A DNA stretch of 64,000 nucleotides from Bacteroidota bacterium (GTDB lineage Bacteria > Bacteroidota > Bacteroidia > Flavobacteriales > Weeksellaceae). The stretch covers positions 1 through 64,000 of the forward strand of contig JAEWOD010000027.1 in the NCBI GenBank assembly GCA_023461035.1. Reading direction: 5' to 3'. Every line of letters begins with the position of its first letter. Position 1 is the first letter of the stretch. This document shows, piece after piece, positions 1 through 7,668 of this stretch. Both the position numbers and the translations under genes were made by a program. Below the pieces are notes generated by a model. The model ran no database searches, had not been told where the DNA came from, and saw only the letters and a list, made by a program, of their open reading frames with translations.

Positions 1-136
1 AAAACAACTACCCTATGCATTTTCAATTTTCTAACGATTAATTATTCGATTCTTAACCAATCTGGCGAAAATAGAAAATTGTTTCTGAAAATTCTTTTTA
101 AGAACTCTAAAAGGTTTGTTAAAACAAAAAGATATT

Positions 137-961
137 TTATCCGATTTTCACCGAAGTCATGGAAAGCGATCCCGCAACACAATGATTATTAAACACTTCG
201 ATTTGGTCATTAAAATCTTGTAATCCCAAACTATACATCAGTGGAAAATAATGGTCGGGAGTCGGTACCGCCAATTTTCCGGCTTCGCCCAAATCGGCCA
301 AATCAAAGAGTTTTCTGTGTTCTTTTTTCTCAATTATTTCGACGAATTTCGCATTCATTTCTTCCGCCCAATCAAAACCAAAATTAGCGTCGATGTGCTT
401 CCAATCGACCATTCGCAGATTATGCACCATATTCCCACTCCCTATGATGAGCACTCCTTTTTTACGTAAGTTCGCCAATTGTTGGGCTAAATTATAATGG
501 TATTGTGCCGGTTTATGATAATCGATACTCAATTGTAAAACGGGAACATCGGCTTCCGGAAACATATGCCGGACGACCGTCCAGGCGCCGTGATCCAATC
601 CCCATTCGTGATCCAATCCTACTTCAGCTGTTCGGATTTCGTTTTGAATTTGTTTCGCCAATTCGGGATTTCCCGGCGCCGGATACTCCACCTCAAATAA
701 TTCCTGTGGAAATCCCCCAAAATCGTGAATGGTTTTTGGGAAATCCATTGCCGTGACATGCGAACCCTGGGTCAACCAATGCGCCGAAACCACCAAAACC
801 GCACTGGGCACATCCATCGTTTTTACGACATCAGCCCAAGCTTTTGAAAATTCGTTTTCACGAATTCCGTTCATAGGCGAACCGTGCCCGATGAAAAGCG
901 TGGGCATCTTCTCATCGCGTTCCTTAAAATCGTTTAGGTAATTTTTATAAGCCAAATCCAT
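137..961 (-). CDS. ygiD: 4,5-DOPA-extradiol-dioxygenase-like protein (LigB/YgiD family)
   Basis: The 274-residue protein carries the YgiD-family blocks in order: PTLFIGHGSPMN near residues 20-31, SAHW, HDFGGFP, DHGAWTVVRHMFP, IGSGNMVHN and a C-terminal PTPDHYFPLMY. The conserved histidines in these blocks bind the single metal (zinc or iron) in the family. Characterised relatives open the catechol ring of L-DOPA and similar compounds by extradiol cleavage, but the physiological substrate in flavobacteria is unknown. The initiator could be residue 1 or the ATG at residue 19, directly before the conserved PTLFIGHG; most family members start there, so the annotated protein may be about 18 residues too long. 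It is a monocistronic minus-strand gene next to the tmRNA. No signal peptide is seen, so it is probably cytoplasmic. Confidence 0.88.
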   Translation of the reverse strand: MDLAYKNYLNDFKERDEKMPTLFIGHGSPMNGIRENEFSKAWADVVKTMDVPSAVLVVSAHWLTQGSHVTAMDFPKTIHDFGGFPQELFEVEYPAPGNPELAKQIQNEIRTAEVGLDHEWGLDHGAWTVVRHMFPEADVPVLQLSIDYHKPAQYHYNLAQQLANLRKKGVLIIGSGNMVHNLRMVDWKHIDANFGFDWAEEMNAKFVEIIEKKEHRKLFDLADLGEAGKLAVPTPDHYFPLMYSLGLQDFNDQIEVFNNHCVAGSLSMTSVKIG

Positions 962-1141
962 AATACAAAGTTCCGGACTAAACCGGGTTTTTTCATTGAC
1001 ATAAGATAGGAATTTGGCATTTGCTTTATTTTTATCTTAAATAAGTTGGCAACTTAAAAAAATGAATAGACAAACGAAAGTTCCATATAAAGTCAAGCGG
1101 ATTTTTAAGATTGTTATATTAACAGAAAAATACAAAAATAG

Positions 1142-1538
1142 TGGAGCTGGCGGGATTCGAACCCGCGTCCAAACAAGCAACCTATGCGCTTTCTACATGC
1201 TTAGTTTATTCTTGATTTTCGATTACGATCCGGGAACAAACACCCTAACCGTAACTTAGTTCCTTAAATTTCGGTAAAACTCCGGAACACTATCTTACCT
1301 ATCCCTACATTGCTGTGCCTCTGAACCAAGCGCCGTAAGGAAAGGCCCTTGAGAGACATTTAGCTTCCATACCTTGTACAGATGCGCCAAGATCTACTAT
1401 AATTCGATCAATTAGGCAGCTAAAGCGTAATTGTTGTTGCCAGTTAAAAAGTTGAAGTGCCTGATTTACGTGGGTACACGACATTCCACGACATGCTTAC
1501 ATCATCCATTGACCTTGCTGTCAAAACCGGTCAGCCCC
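1142..1538 (-). ncRNA. ssrA: tmRNA (ssrA), tag peptide GNNNYALAA
   Basis: Read on the minus strand, the 5' end GGGGCTG (1532-1538) pairs with CAGCTCC at the 3' end, and the 3' part holds a T-arm with GGTTCGAATCC, so the ends form the tRNA-like domain. CCA is not encoded. The tag reading frame lies at 1441-1415 and translates to GNNNYALAA followed by TAA at 1414-1412. Together with SmpB, tmRNA rescues stalled ribosomes and marks the truncated product for proteolysis by the YALAA end. Length of about 397 nt is normal for a one-piece bacterial tmRNA. An overlapping plus-strand reading frame at 1062-1259 is not a gene. Confidence 0.96.
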
Positions 1539-1573
1539 ATATTTCAATTAACGAATCGGTAAAAATTGAATGG

Positions 1574-1581
1574 CAAAATTA
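1574..1581 (-). promoter_or_regulatory. possible -7 box (TAATTTTG) for tmRNA
   Basis: A TAATTTTG box lies about 36 bp upstream of the mature 5' end of tmRNA, which would give a precursor with a short 5' leader. No convincing -33 TTTG at 17-23 bp spacing was found, so this is tentative. Confidence 0.3.
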
Positions 1582-1649
1582 CAAATTTAATACCAATTAC
1601 ATTTAACTGACATAATTTCTTTTCTGACAGCAAAAATCATTCTAACTTT

Positions 1650-3317
1650 ATGTTTATTAATTCAAATTCATATCGCATGACAGTCGGCGTATCTTATTCG
1701 AGCGGAACTTCTCAATTCCCATTGCTGGGCGAAACAATCGGACAAAATCTATTAAAAACCGTTTCAAAATTCCCCAATCAAGATGCTTTGATTTCCATTC
1801 ATCAGAATTATAAAGCTACTTATGCCGAATTCTATGCACAAACCGAACAAGTCGCAAAAGCACTTTTGGCAACCGGCTTGAAAAAGGGTGACCGCGTAGG
1901 GATTTGGTCGCCTAATTGTTATGAATGGGTTTTGCTTCAATATGCAACCGCCCGGGTCGGACTCATTCTGGTCAATATCAATCCGGCTTACCGCACCCAC
2001 GAGCTGGAATATGTGCTGAACCAATCGGGAATTTCAGTTCTTTTTTCTGCCAAACAATTCAAAACCAGTAACTATGTACAAATGGTTCAGGAAGTCCGTG
2101 CAAAAGTTCATTCCTTAAAACTTACCGTATTTTTTGATTTGGATTGGGACAATTTTTTAGAATTGGCACCCCAAACCGACCACCATCAATTGACCATGGC
2201 AGAAGAATCGGTGCAGTTTGACGAACCGGTCAATATCCAATATACCTCCGGAACCACCGGATTTCCAAAAGGCGTTACGCTTTCGCATCACAATATTTTG
2301 AACAATGGTTATTTCATCGGACTCCGATTGAATTATTCGCAGAAAGACCGCGTTTGTATTCCGGTTCCATTTTATCATTGTTTCGGAATGGTCATCGGAA
2401 ATCTGGCTTGTACGTCGCATGGCGCTTCCATCGTGATTCCTAACGATAGTTTCGATGCGGAATTAACGTTAAAAGCAGTGGAGCAGGAAAGTTGCACATC
2501 ACTCTATGGCGTACCGACGATGTTTATTGCCGAACTGAATTTAGCCAATTTTGAAAAATTTGATTTGAAAACCTTACGAACCGGTGTGATGGCAGGTTCT
2601 CCCTGTCCGGTGGAAATTATGAAGCAAGTTCAGTCCCGGATGAACATGAAAGAAGTGAGCATCTGTTATGGAATGACCGAAACCTCTCCCGTATCAACCC
2701 AAACGGTAATTGGAACTCCTTTGGAAAAACAAGTCAGCACGGTGGGAACGGTGATGGATCATCTGGAAATCAAAATCGTCGATCCTGAAACGGGAGAAAT
2801 CCTTCCGAGAGGTGTAGCAGGAGAATTGTGCACACATGGTTATTCGGTCATGTTGAAATATTGGGAAAATCCCGAAGCCACAAAAGCTGTATTGGACGAA
2901 GCCGGATGGATGCATACGGGCGACATAGCCACTATGGATGCAGAAAGTTATATCAATATCACCGGCCGGATTAAGGACTTAATCATACGTGGCGGTGAAA
3001 ATATTTCGCCCAAAGAAATTGAAGATTTTCTCTATGCCCATCCTTCCATAGCCGATGTTCAAATCATAGGCATTCCGGATGAAAAGTTCGGAGAGGAAGT
3101 CATGGCATGGGTCAAATTAAAGGATCATCATTTGCCAAATGAAGATGAACTAAACGCCTACTGTATGTCCATCGCTCACTATAAACGCCCGAAATACTGG
3201 AAATTCGTCAGCGAATATCCCATGACCATTTCGGGAAAAATCCGAAAGATTGAAATGCGGGAAACTTCTATCCGAGAACTGGGATTGGAACATCTGAAGA
3301 AAATTAAACACTCCTAA
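1650..3317 (+). CDS. AMP-binding acyl-CoA synthetase (fatty-acid CoA ligase family)
   Basis: The 555-residue protein belongs to the ANL adenylate-forming superfamily, probably the medium/long-chain acyl-CoA ligases. Visible motifs are the ATP-binding P-loop YTSGTTGFPKGV, the adenylation block ICYGMTETSPV, the hinge TGDIATMD with GRIKDLIIRGGENISPKEIE, and the C-terminal catalytic lysine in ISGKIRKIEMRE. It activates a carboxylic acid with ATP and transfers it to CoA, feeding fatty acids to degradation or lipid synthesis; chain-length preference cannot be read. An in-frame ATG at 1677 is an alternative start: a TAACTTTA sequence at 1640-1647 resembles a -7 box and would place the transcription start near the first ATG. 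The gene stands alone, 40 bp before the ABC ATPase gene. Confidence 0.9.
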   Translation: MFINSNSYRMTVGVSYSSGTSQFPLLGETIGQNLLKTVSKFPNQDALISIHQNYKATYAEFYAQTEQVAKALLATGLKKGDRVGIWSPNCYEWVLLQYATARVGLILVNINPAYRTHELEYVLNQSGISVLFSAKQFKTSNYVQMVQEVRAKVHSLKLTVFFDLDWDNFLELAPQTDHHQLTMAEESVQFDEPVNIQYTSGTTGFPKGVTLSHHNILNNGYFIGLRLNYSQKDRVCIPVPFYHCFGMVIGNLACTSHGASIVIPNDSFDAELTLKAVEQESCTSLYGVPTMFIAELNLANFEKFDLKTLRTGVMAGSPCPVEIMKQVQSRMNMKEVSICYGMTETSPVSTQTVIGTPLEKQVSTVGTVMDHLEIKIVDPETGEILPRGVAGELCTHGYSVMLKYWENPEATKAVLDEAGWMHTGDIATMDAESYINITGRIKDLIIRGGENISPKEIEDFLYAHPSIADVQIIGIPDEKFGEEVMAWVKLKDHHLPNEDELNAYCMSIAHYKRPKYWKFVSEYPMTISGKIRKIEMRETSIRELGLEHLKKIKHS

Positions 3318-3356
3318 ATCAAATTTCCTTTTTATTTTTACCAAAACAAATTTTCA

Positions 3357-4052
3357 ATGGGAATTACCATCCATAATTTAACAAAAAAATACGGAACACA
3401 AACAGCACTTGATTCGGTTTCTTTTTCTATCCAAAAAGGAGAAGTTGTGGGACTTTTGGGACTCAATGGTGCCGGAAAATCAACTTTGATGAAGAGCATT
3501 ACCGGGGCTATTCTTCCTGATAGTGGCGAAATAAAAGTGGATGAATTCTCCGTTCTCCAACAACCCATTGAAACCAAAAAGCGAATTGGATTTCTACCGG
3601 AAAATAATCCGCTTTACTACGAAATGTATGTGCGCGAATATTTAAAATTCGTCGCAGACATCCGAAATGAAAAGAATGAACGCATAGAAGAAGTCATCCA
3701 AAAAGTAGGGCTCTCACCAGAAAGTCATAAAAAAATCGGTCAATTGTCCAAAGGATACAAACAACGTGTAGGTCTGGCACAAGCCATCCTTTCCAATCCC
3801 GAAATTTTAATTTTGGACGAACCTACCAACGGACTTGACCCCAACCAGATTCTGGAAATCCGCGAAGTCATCCGCGAAATCGGGAAAAGTAAAACCGTGA
3901 TTTTATCCACGCACATCATGCAGGAAGTGGAAGCACTTTGCTCAAGAGTGATTTTACTAAACAAAGGAAAAATCGTTTCCGACAGCCCGATTGAAGAATT
4001 CAAAGGCCAATACAAAAGCATGGAAGATGCTTTCCATCAATTGACGGTTTAA
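3357..4052 (+). CDS. GldA-like ABC transporter ATP-binding protein, short form
   Basis: This 231-residue ABC ATPase has a Walker A GLNGAGKST at 35-43, a signature LSKGYKQR at 130-137 in place of LSGG, Walker B ILILDEPTNGLDPNQ around 150-164 and an H-loop STHIMQEVEALC at 184-195. The GLDPNQ and STHIMQEVEA wording is characteristic of GldA, the ATPase of the GldAFG transporter tied to gliding motility and T9SS function in flavobacteria. Known GldA proteins are about 300 residues; this one ends after the nucleotide-binding fold, so about 65-70 C-terminal residues are missing. No permease gene (gldF, gldG) is nearby. It may be an orphan ABC-2 type ATPase working with a distant permease. The next gene starts 11 bp downstream, so the two are probably co-transcribed. 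Confidence 0.8.
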   Translation: MGITIHNLTKKYGTQTALDSVSFSIQKGEVVGLLGLNGAGKSTLMKSITGAILPDSGEIKVDEFSVLQQPIETKKRIGFLPENNPLYYEMYVREYLKFVADIRNEKNERIEEVIQKVGLSPESHKKIGQLSKGYKQRVGLAQAILSNPEILILDEPTNGLDPNQILEIREVIREIGKSKTVILSTHIMQEVEALCSRVILLNKGKIVSDSPIEEFKGQYKSMEDAFHQLTV

Positions 4053-4063
4053 ATTTTTACGAA

Positions 4064-4729
4064 ATGAACTCAAAAACACAAATAATTAATGCTGAAGATG
4101 CTGAAACTGTCTTAATTGAAATTGAAAAATCTCTATGGTTAACTTTCAAAAATAATGAATTAATTCACATTTCGAACTTGGGACAATTGTGTGACTACGT
4201 TTCTGAAAAAATGGAATTGGAGAATGTTGACGATTGTACTTCTCAACAATCTTTTTACCAAATTCGAAATTCAATTTCGGGAATACTCAATGTGAATCCT
4301 AAATCAATTCATCCCAATTCGAAATTAAGTAAATTAATTCCAAGAAAAAACAGAAGACAATTCATCAAAAAATTAAATGAGATTCTAGGATTTGACACAA
4401 ATTTATTGATGATTTCCCGCCCTACTTTCATTTTTCTTTTATTCAGTTTGGTTTTTTCATTTATTTTAAGCTTTTTCTATTTCGTTTGGGGATGGATTTC
4501 ATTTGGAATATTTGCAGTTTCTTTAAAAATTGCATATGATTTCAGAAAAGAATTAAAAGTAAAAACAGTTCGTGAATTGACAGAAAAAATCACCCGCGAA
4601 CATTATTTGGAATGCCGAAGAAATCCAAATACAGTAAACAAATCCGAGATAGAGAAATTGGTGATTAATTCTTTTAACCATTATATAGGAGGAAGCGATA
4701 ACTTTACAAGAGAAGCGGTTTTTCACTAA
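4064..4729 (+). CDS. membrane protein of unknown function
   Basis: The 221-residue product is not recognised with confidence. Residues 1-110 are soluble and predicted mostly helical, with a layout loosely like an acyl-carrier-protein fold (LTFKNNELIHISNLGQLCDYV, then a polar segment with SQQSFYQIR). Two hydrophobic helices span roughly 125-160, and a basic, helical C-terminus of about 60 residues again contains a TVRELTEKI segment resembling the first. The gene lies 11 bp after the GldA-like ATPase and is followed by a strong hairpin, so it probably ends that transcript. The ACP-like resemblance is a guess; no phosphopantetheine serine (DSL) motif is present. Confidence 0.6.
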   Translation: MNSKTQIINAEDAETVLIEIEKSLWLTFKNNELIHISNLGQLCDYVSEKMELENVDDCTSQQSFYQIRNSISGILNVNPKSIHPNSKLSKLIPRKNRRQFIKKLNEILGFDTNLLMISRPTFIFLLFSLVFSFILSFFYFVWGWISFGIFAVSLKIAYDFRKELKVKTVRELTEKITREHYLECRRNPNTVNKSEIEKLVINSFNHYIGGSDNFTREAVFH

Positions 4730-4742
4730 AATCTTTCCTAAA

Positions 4743-4771
4743 CCCTAACAGGGTTAGAAACCCTGTTAGGG
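4743..4771. repeat. CCCTAACAGGGTT hairpin, overlapping a stop codon
   Basis: A perfect 13-bp stem, CCCTAACAGGGTT at 4743-4755 and its complement at 4759-4771, encloses the loop AGA. The stop codon and last sense codon of the minus-strand oxidoreductase gene (4766-4771) lie inside the right arm. Nearly the same stem occurs at 31635-31667 and a decayed copy at 61367-61399, so it is a dispersed repeat that may serve as a bidirectional terminator between two convergent genes. Confidence 0.85.
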
Positions 4772-6334
4772 CTCTAAAAATTCCGTAACCGCTCCCGCTA
4801 CTTTTTCGCCATCCATCGCTGCAGAAATAATTCCACCCGCATAACCGGCACCTTCTCCACAAGGAAACAAACCTTTGATTTGGGTATGCTGTAAATCTTC
4901 GTTGTTTCTCGGAATCCGAACCGGCGAAGAGGTACGGCTTTCCGTTGCCAGAACTATGGCTTCTTCCGTATAATATCCTTTCATTTTCTTGCCAAATGAC
5001 TCAAAACCCCGGCGCATACTCGCATAGACTTCAATTGGTAAAATGCTGTTCAATTGAGCCGAATTTGTTCCAGGCAAATACGAAGAATCCGGCAAAGAAC
5101 TGGAAACAACGCCGTTCACGAAATCGGTCATTCGTTGCGCCGGAGCTACCAATTTTCCGCCACCGGCTTGCCATGCCTTTTGTTCGACCATTTGTTGAAA
5201 CTCCATTCCGGCAAGCGCACCATGAAAGCCATAACCCGCAAAATCCTTTTCGTCCACCGTAACGACCATTCCCGAATTGGCAAAAATACCGTCACGTTTG
5301 GAAGGCGACCAACCATTTACGACCAGCTCACCTTCGCTCGTACTTGCCGGAGCAATGATACCACCCGGACACATACAAAACGAAAAAACACCTCTCCCCG
5401 CTTCCTGGCTAACGACCGAATAAGCCGCTGCCGGAAGAAGTTCGTTTCGGGATTCATTTGGGGAACAATGATATTGAATGTTGTCAATCAACGCTTGTGG
5501 GTGTTCAATCCGAACACCCAAAGCAAAAGGTTTGCTTTCGATCAGGATGTTATTGTTGTGTAATAAATGAAAAATATCCCGTGCCGAATGTCCTGTTGCC
5601 AGAATCAAAGCATCCGATTTCAAATCATATTCGTCGTTAATTCGAACCCCTTTTAATTCATTTCCTTCGATGAGAAAATCGGTAAGTTTCGAATTAAACA
5701 AAACTTCACCGCCGCATTCGATGATGGTTTCGCGCATTTTGGCAATAATCCCGGGTAATTTATTTGTTCCGATGTGCGGATGTGCTTCCTGCAAAATCCG
5801 TTCGGTCGCACCGAAATGATGAAACCACTGCAAACTTTTCAGGATGTTGCCCCGTTTGGTGGAACGGGTGTATAGTTTCCCGTCGCTGTAAGTTCCCGCA
5901 CCGCCCTCTCCGAAACAATAATTGGATTCCGGATTCACGATTCCTTCTTTGTTCATCGCCGCCAAATCCCGGCGACGTTCCCGAACGTCTTTTCCTCGCT
6001 CTATGATCACGGGTTTTAATCCGGCTTCTATCAGCCGAAGTGCCGCAAATAATCCGGCCGAACCGGCTCCGGCAATCAAAACCGGTTTTGCGTTGGAAAC
6101 ATTTTGCAAAGGTGCATCAAAGGCAAATGCATCTTCAAACGGTTCATTTACAAAAACATTCACTTGCAACTGATAAACGATATTCCGGTTTCGGGCATCG
6201 AGTGATTGACGCAGGATTTGGTAGGCGTTGATTTGTTCCGGTTTTACACCGGCAGTTTGTGCCAATTGTCTTTTGAGCACGGTTTCCTGTACAAAATCCT
6301 GTGGCGAAATCCGAATGGTGATTTGTTTGGGCAT
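4766..6334 (-). CDS. FAD-dependent dehydrogenase/oxidoreductase of unknown substrate
   Basis: The 522-residue protein has an N-terminal domain of about 80 residues and then a Rossmann FAD-binding motif GAGSAG at 89-94 followed by an acidic IIERG, which binds the FAD ribose. Other family blocks are NYCFGEGGAGTYSDGKLYTR and, near the C-terminus, GLFPCGEGAGYAGGIISAAMDG. This pattern matches the widespread uncharacterised FAD-dependent dehydrogenases of COG2509, present in most Bacteroidota. No membrane segment or signal peptide is seen; it is presumably a cytoplasmic flavoprotein. The reaction is not known. Its stop codon falls within the CCCTAACAGGGTT hairpin, and its upstream gap holds heptamer and palindrome repeats. 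Confidence 0.85.
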   Translation of the reverse strand: MPKQITIRISPQDFVQETVLKRQLAQTAGVKPEQINAYQILRQSLDARNRNIVYQLQVNVFVNEPFEDAFAFDAPLQNVSNAKPVLIAGAGSAGLFAALRLIEAGLKPVIIERGKDVRERRRDLAAMNKEGIVNPESNYCFGEGGAGTYSDGKLYTRSTKRGNILKSLQWFHHFGATERILQEAHPHIGTNKLPGIIAKMRETIIECGGEVLFNSKLTDFLIEGNELKGVRINDEYDLKSDALILATGHSARDIFHLLHNNNILIESKPFALGVRIEHPQALIDNIQYHCSPNESRNELLPAAAYSVVSQEAGRGVFSFCMCPGGIIAPASTSEGELVVNGWSPSKRDGIFANSGMVVTVDEKDFAGYGFHGALAGMEFQQMVEQKAWQAGGGKLVAPAQRMTDFVNGVVSSSLPDSSYLPGTNSAQLNSILPIEVYASMRRGFESFGKKMKGYYTEEAIVLATESRTSSPVRIPRNNEDLQHTQIKGLFPCGEGAGYAGGIISAAMDGEKVAGAVTEFLEP

Positions 6335-6355
6335 GAATGCAAAAGTAAATAATTC

Positions 6356-6478
6356 GTTTCAGGTTTCAAGTTCAAAATTTGAGGTTAACTTTGACAAAGT
6401 TATATGCACCGTGAAAATAACTTTGTCAAAGTTGATTTGCCATTTTAAGCGAAGTTCAAAGTTCGAAATTCGTATAAA
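6356..6478. repeat. GTT-phased heptamer array enclosing a twin palindrome
   Basis: Successive 7-mers GTTTCAG, GTTTCAA, GTTCAAA, ATTTGAG and GTTAACT run from 6356 to 6390. They merge into AACTTTGACAAAGTT (6387-6401), a 17-bp spacer, and AACTTTGTCAAAGTT (6419-6433). Two or three further heptamers, GTTCAAA GTTCGAA ATTCGTA, follow at 6454-6474. The region is the divergent gap between the oxidoreductase gene and ychF. Confidence 0.75.
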
Positions 6479-6487
6479 CGAAAACAT

Positions 6488-6495
6488 TATCTTTG
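6488..6495 (+). promoter_or_regulatory. -7 promoter box TATCTTTG for ychF
   Basis: A full TAnnTTTG match predicts transcription starting near 6499 and a leader of about 78 nt before the ychF ATG at 6577. The upstream element is a weak TTCG at 22 bp spacing. Confidence 0.5.
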
Positions 6496-6576
6496 CACGA
6501 AATTTTTGAATTTAAACAATGAAACGAATGGAATGAGTTCCATTTGACCATTGAAAAACAAATAAAATAGCACCAA

Positions 6577-7668
6577 ATGAAATGTGGAATTGTCGGCTTG
6601 CCGAATGTAGGAAAATCTACTCTTTTTAACTGTTTGTCCAATGCCAAAGCGCAGTCGGCCAATTATCCTTTCTGTACAATTGAACCCAATGTGGGAACGG
6701 TTTCCGTACCGGATCCGAGATTATACAAATTGGAGGAAATCGTAAAACCCGAACGAGTACTTCCTGCCGTTGTGGAAATCGTGGACATCGCAGGTTTGGT
6801 AAAAGGAGCAAGCAAAGGCGAAGGTTTGGGAAATCAGTTTCTTGCCAACATCCGCGAATGTAACGCCATTATCCATGTTTTGCGTTGTTTTGAAAATGAA
6901 AATATTACGCATGTTGACGGTACGATTGACCCTGTTCGGGACAAAGAAACCATTGATATCGAATTGCAATTGAAAGATTTAGAAACCGTTGAGAAACGAA
7001 TGGATAAATCCAAAAAAGCAGCGCGTGTAGGCGACAAAAAAGAAATTGAAATCCTGGATGTTTTGACTCGTGCAAAAGCGCATTTGGAGCAAGGAAAAAA
7101 TTTACGTGAAATGGATTTGAGTGATGAAGAAAAAGAAATTCTGGAAGAAATCCATCCTATCACTTTCAAACCTGTTTTGTATTTGTGTAATGTGGACGAA
7201 TCGGCTGTAAAAAACGGAAACGCACACGTAGATGCCGTAATGGAAGCGGTAAAAAATGAAAAAGCAGAGGTTTTGGTTTTGGCTGCGCAAATAGAAGCGG
7301 ACATCATGGAGTTGGAAACGTATGATGAACGCCAGATTTTCTTGGATGAATTGGGCTTGGATGAACCGGGTGTCAACCGATTGATCCGTTCGGCTTATTC
7401 GCTTCTGGAACTACAAACGTATTTCACTGCCGGCGTAAAGGAAGTTCGTGCCTGGACGATTCAAAAAGGTTCAACTGCCCCGCAGGCTGCGGGTGTGATT
7501 CATACCGATTTCGAGAAAGGATTCATCCGCGCAGAAGTTATTTCTTATGATAATTTTGTTCAGTACGGTTCGGAATCAAAAGCAAGAGAAGCCGGAAAAC
7601 TGAGTGTAGAGGGAAAAGCCTATGTGGTGAAGGATGGCGATGTGATGCACTTTTTGTTTAATGTTTAA
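6577..7668 (+). CDS. ychF: redox-regulated ATPase/GTPase YchF (Obg family)
   Basis: The 363-residue protein begins with the G1 loop GLPNVGKST (7-15), followed by G3 DIAGLVKGASKGEGLG. The G4 position reads NVDE instead of NKxD, the substitution that shifts YchF/OLA1 proteins from GTP to ATP. A helical insertion lies around 120-200, and the C-terminal TGS domain contains VIHTDFEKGFIRAEVI. Length and domain order are standard. YchF associates with ribosomes and is involved in stress responses and translation start selection in the species studied. The final codons overlap the start of the next gene by 8 bp, suggesting translational coupling. Confidence 0.97.
   Translation: MKCGIVGLPNVGKSTLFNCLSNAKAQSANYPFCTIEPNVGTVSVPDPRLYKLEEIVKPERVLPAVVEIVDIAGLVKGASKGEGLGNQFLANIRECNAIIHVLRCFENENITHVDGTIDPVRDKETIDIELQLKDLETVEKRMDKSKKAARVGDKKEIEILDVLTRAKAHLEQGKNLREMDLSDEEKEILEEIHPITFKPVLYLCNVDESAVKNGNAHVDAVMEAVKNEKAEVLVLAAQIEADIMELETYDERQIFLDELGLDEPGVNRLIRSAYSLLELQTYFTAGVKEVRAWTIQKGSTAPQAAGVIHTDFEKGFIRAEVISYDNFVQYGSESKAREAGKLSVEGKAYVVKDGDVMHFLFNV

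Noticed and set aside
1..136. Any gene or RNA in the first 136 bases
   Set aside because: The stretch is AT-rich with stop codons in all frames and without a clear promoter or hairpin.
1062..1259. 65-residue plus-strand reading frame
   Set aside because: It runs through the 3' half of the tmRNA gene, which is strongly supported on the other strand; no similarity or start signal.
4743..4771. Hairpin as a simple terminator only
   Set aside because: Rejected as the sole explanation because the same sequence recurs at 31635-31667, so it is recorded as a dispersed repeat that may also terminate transcription.
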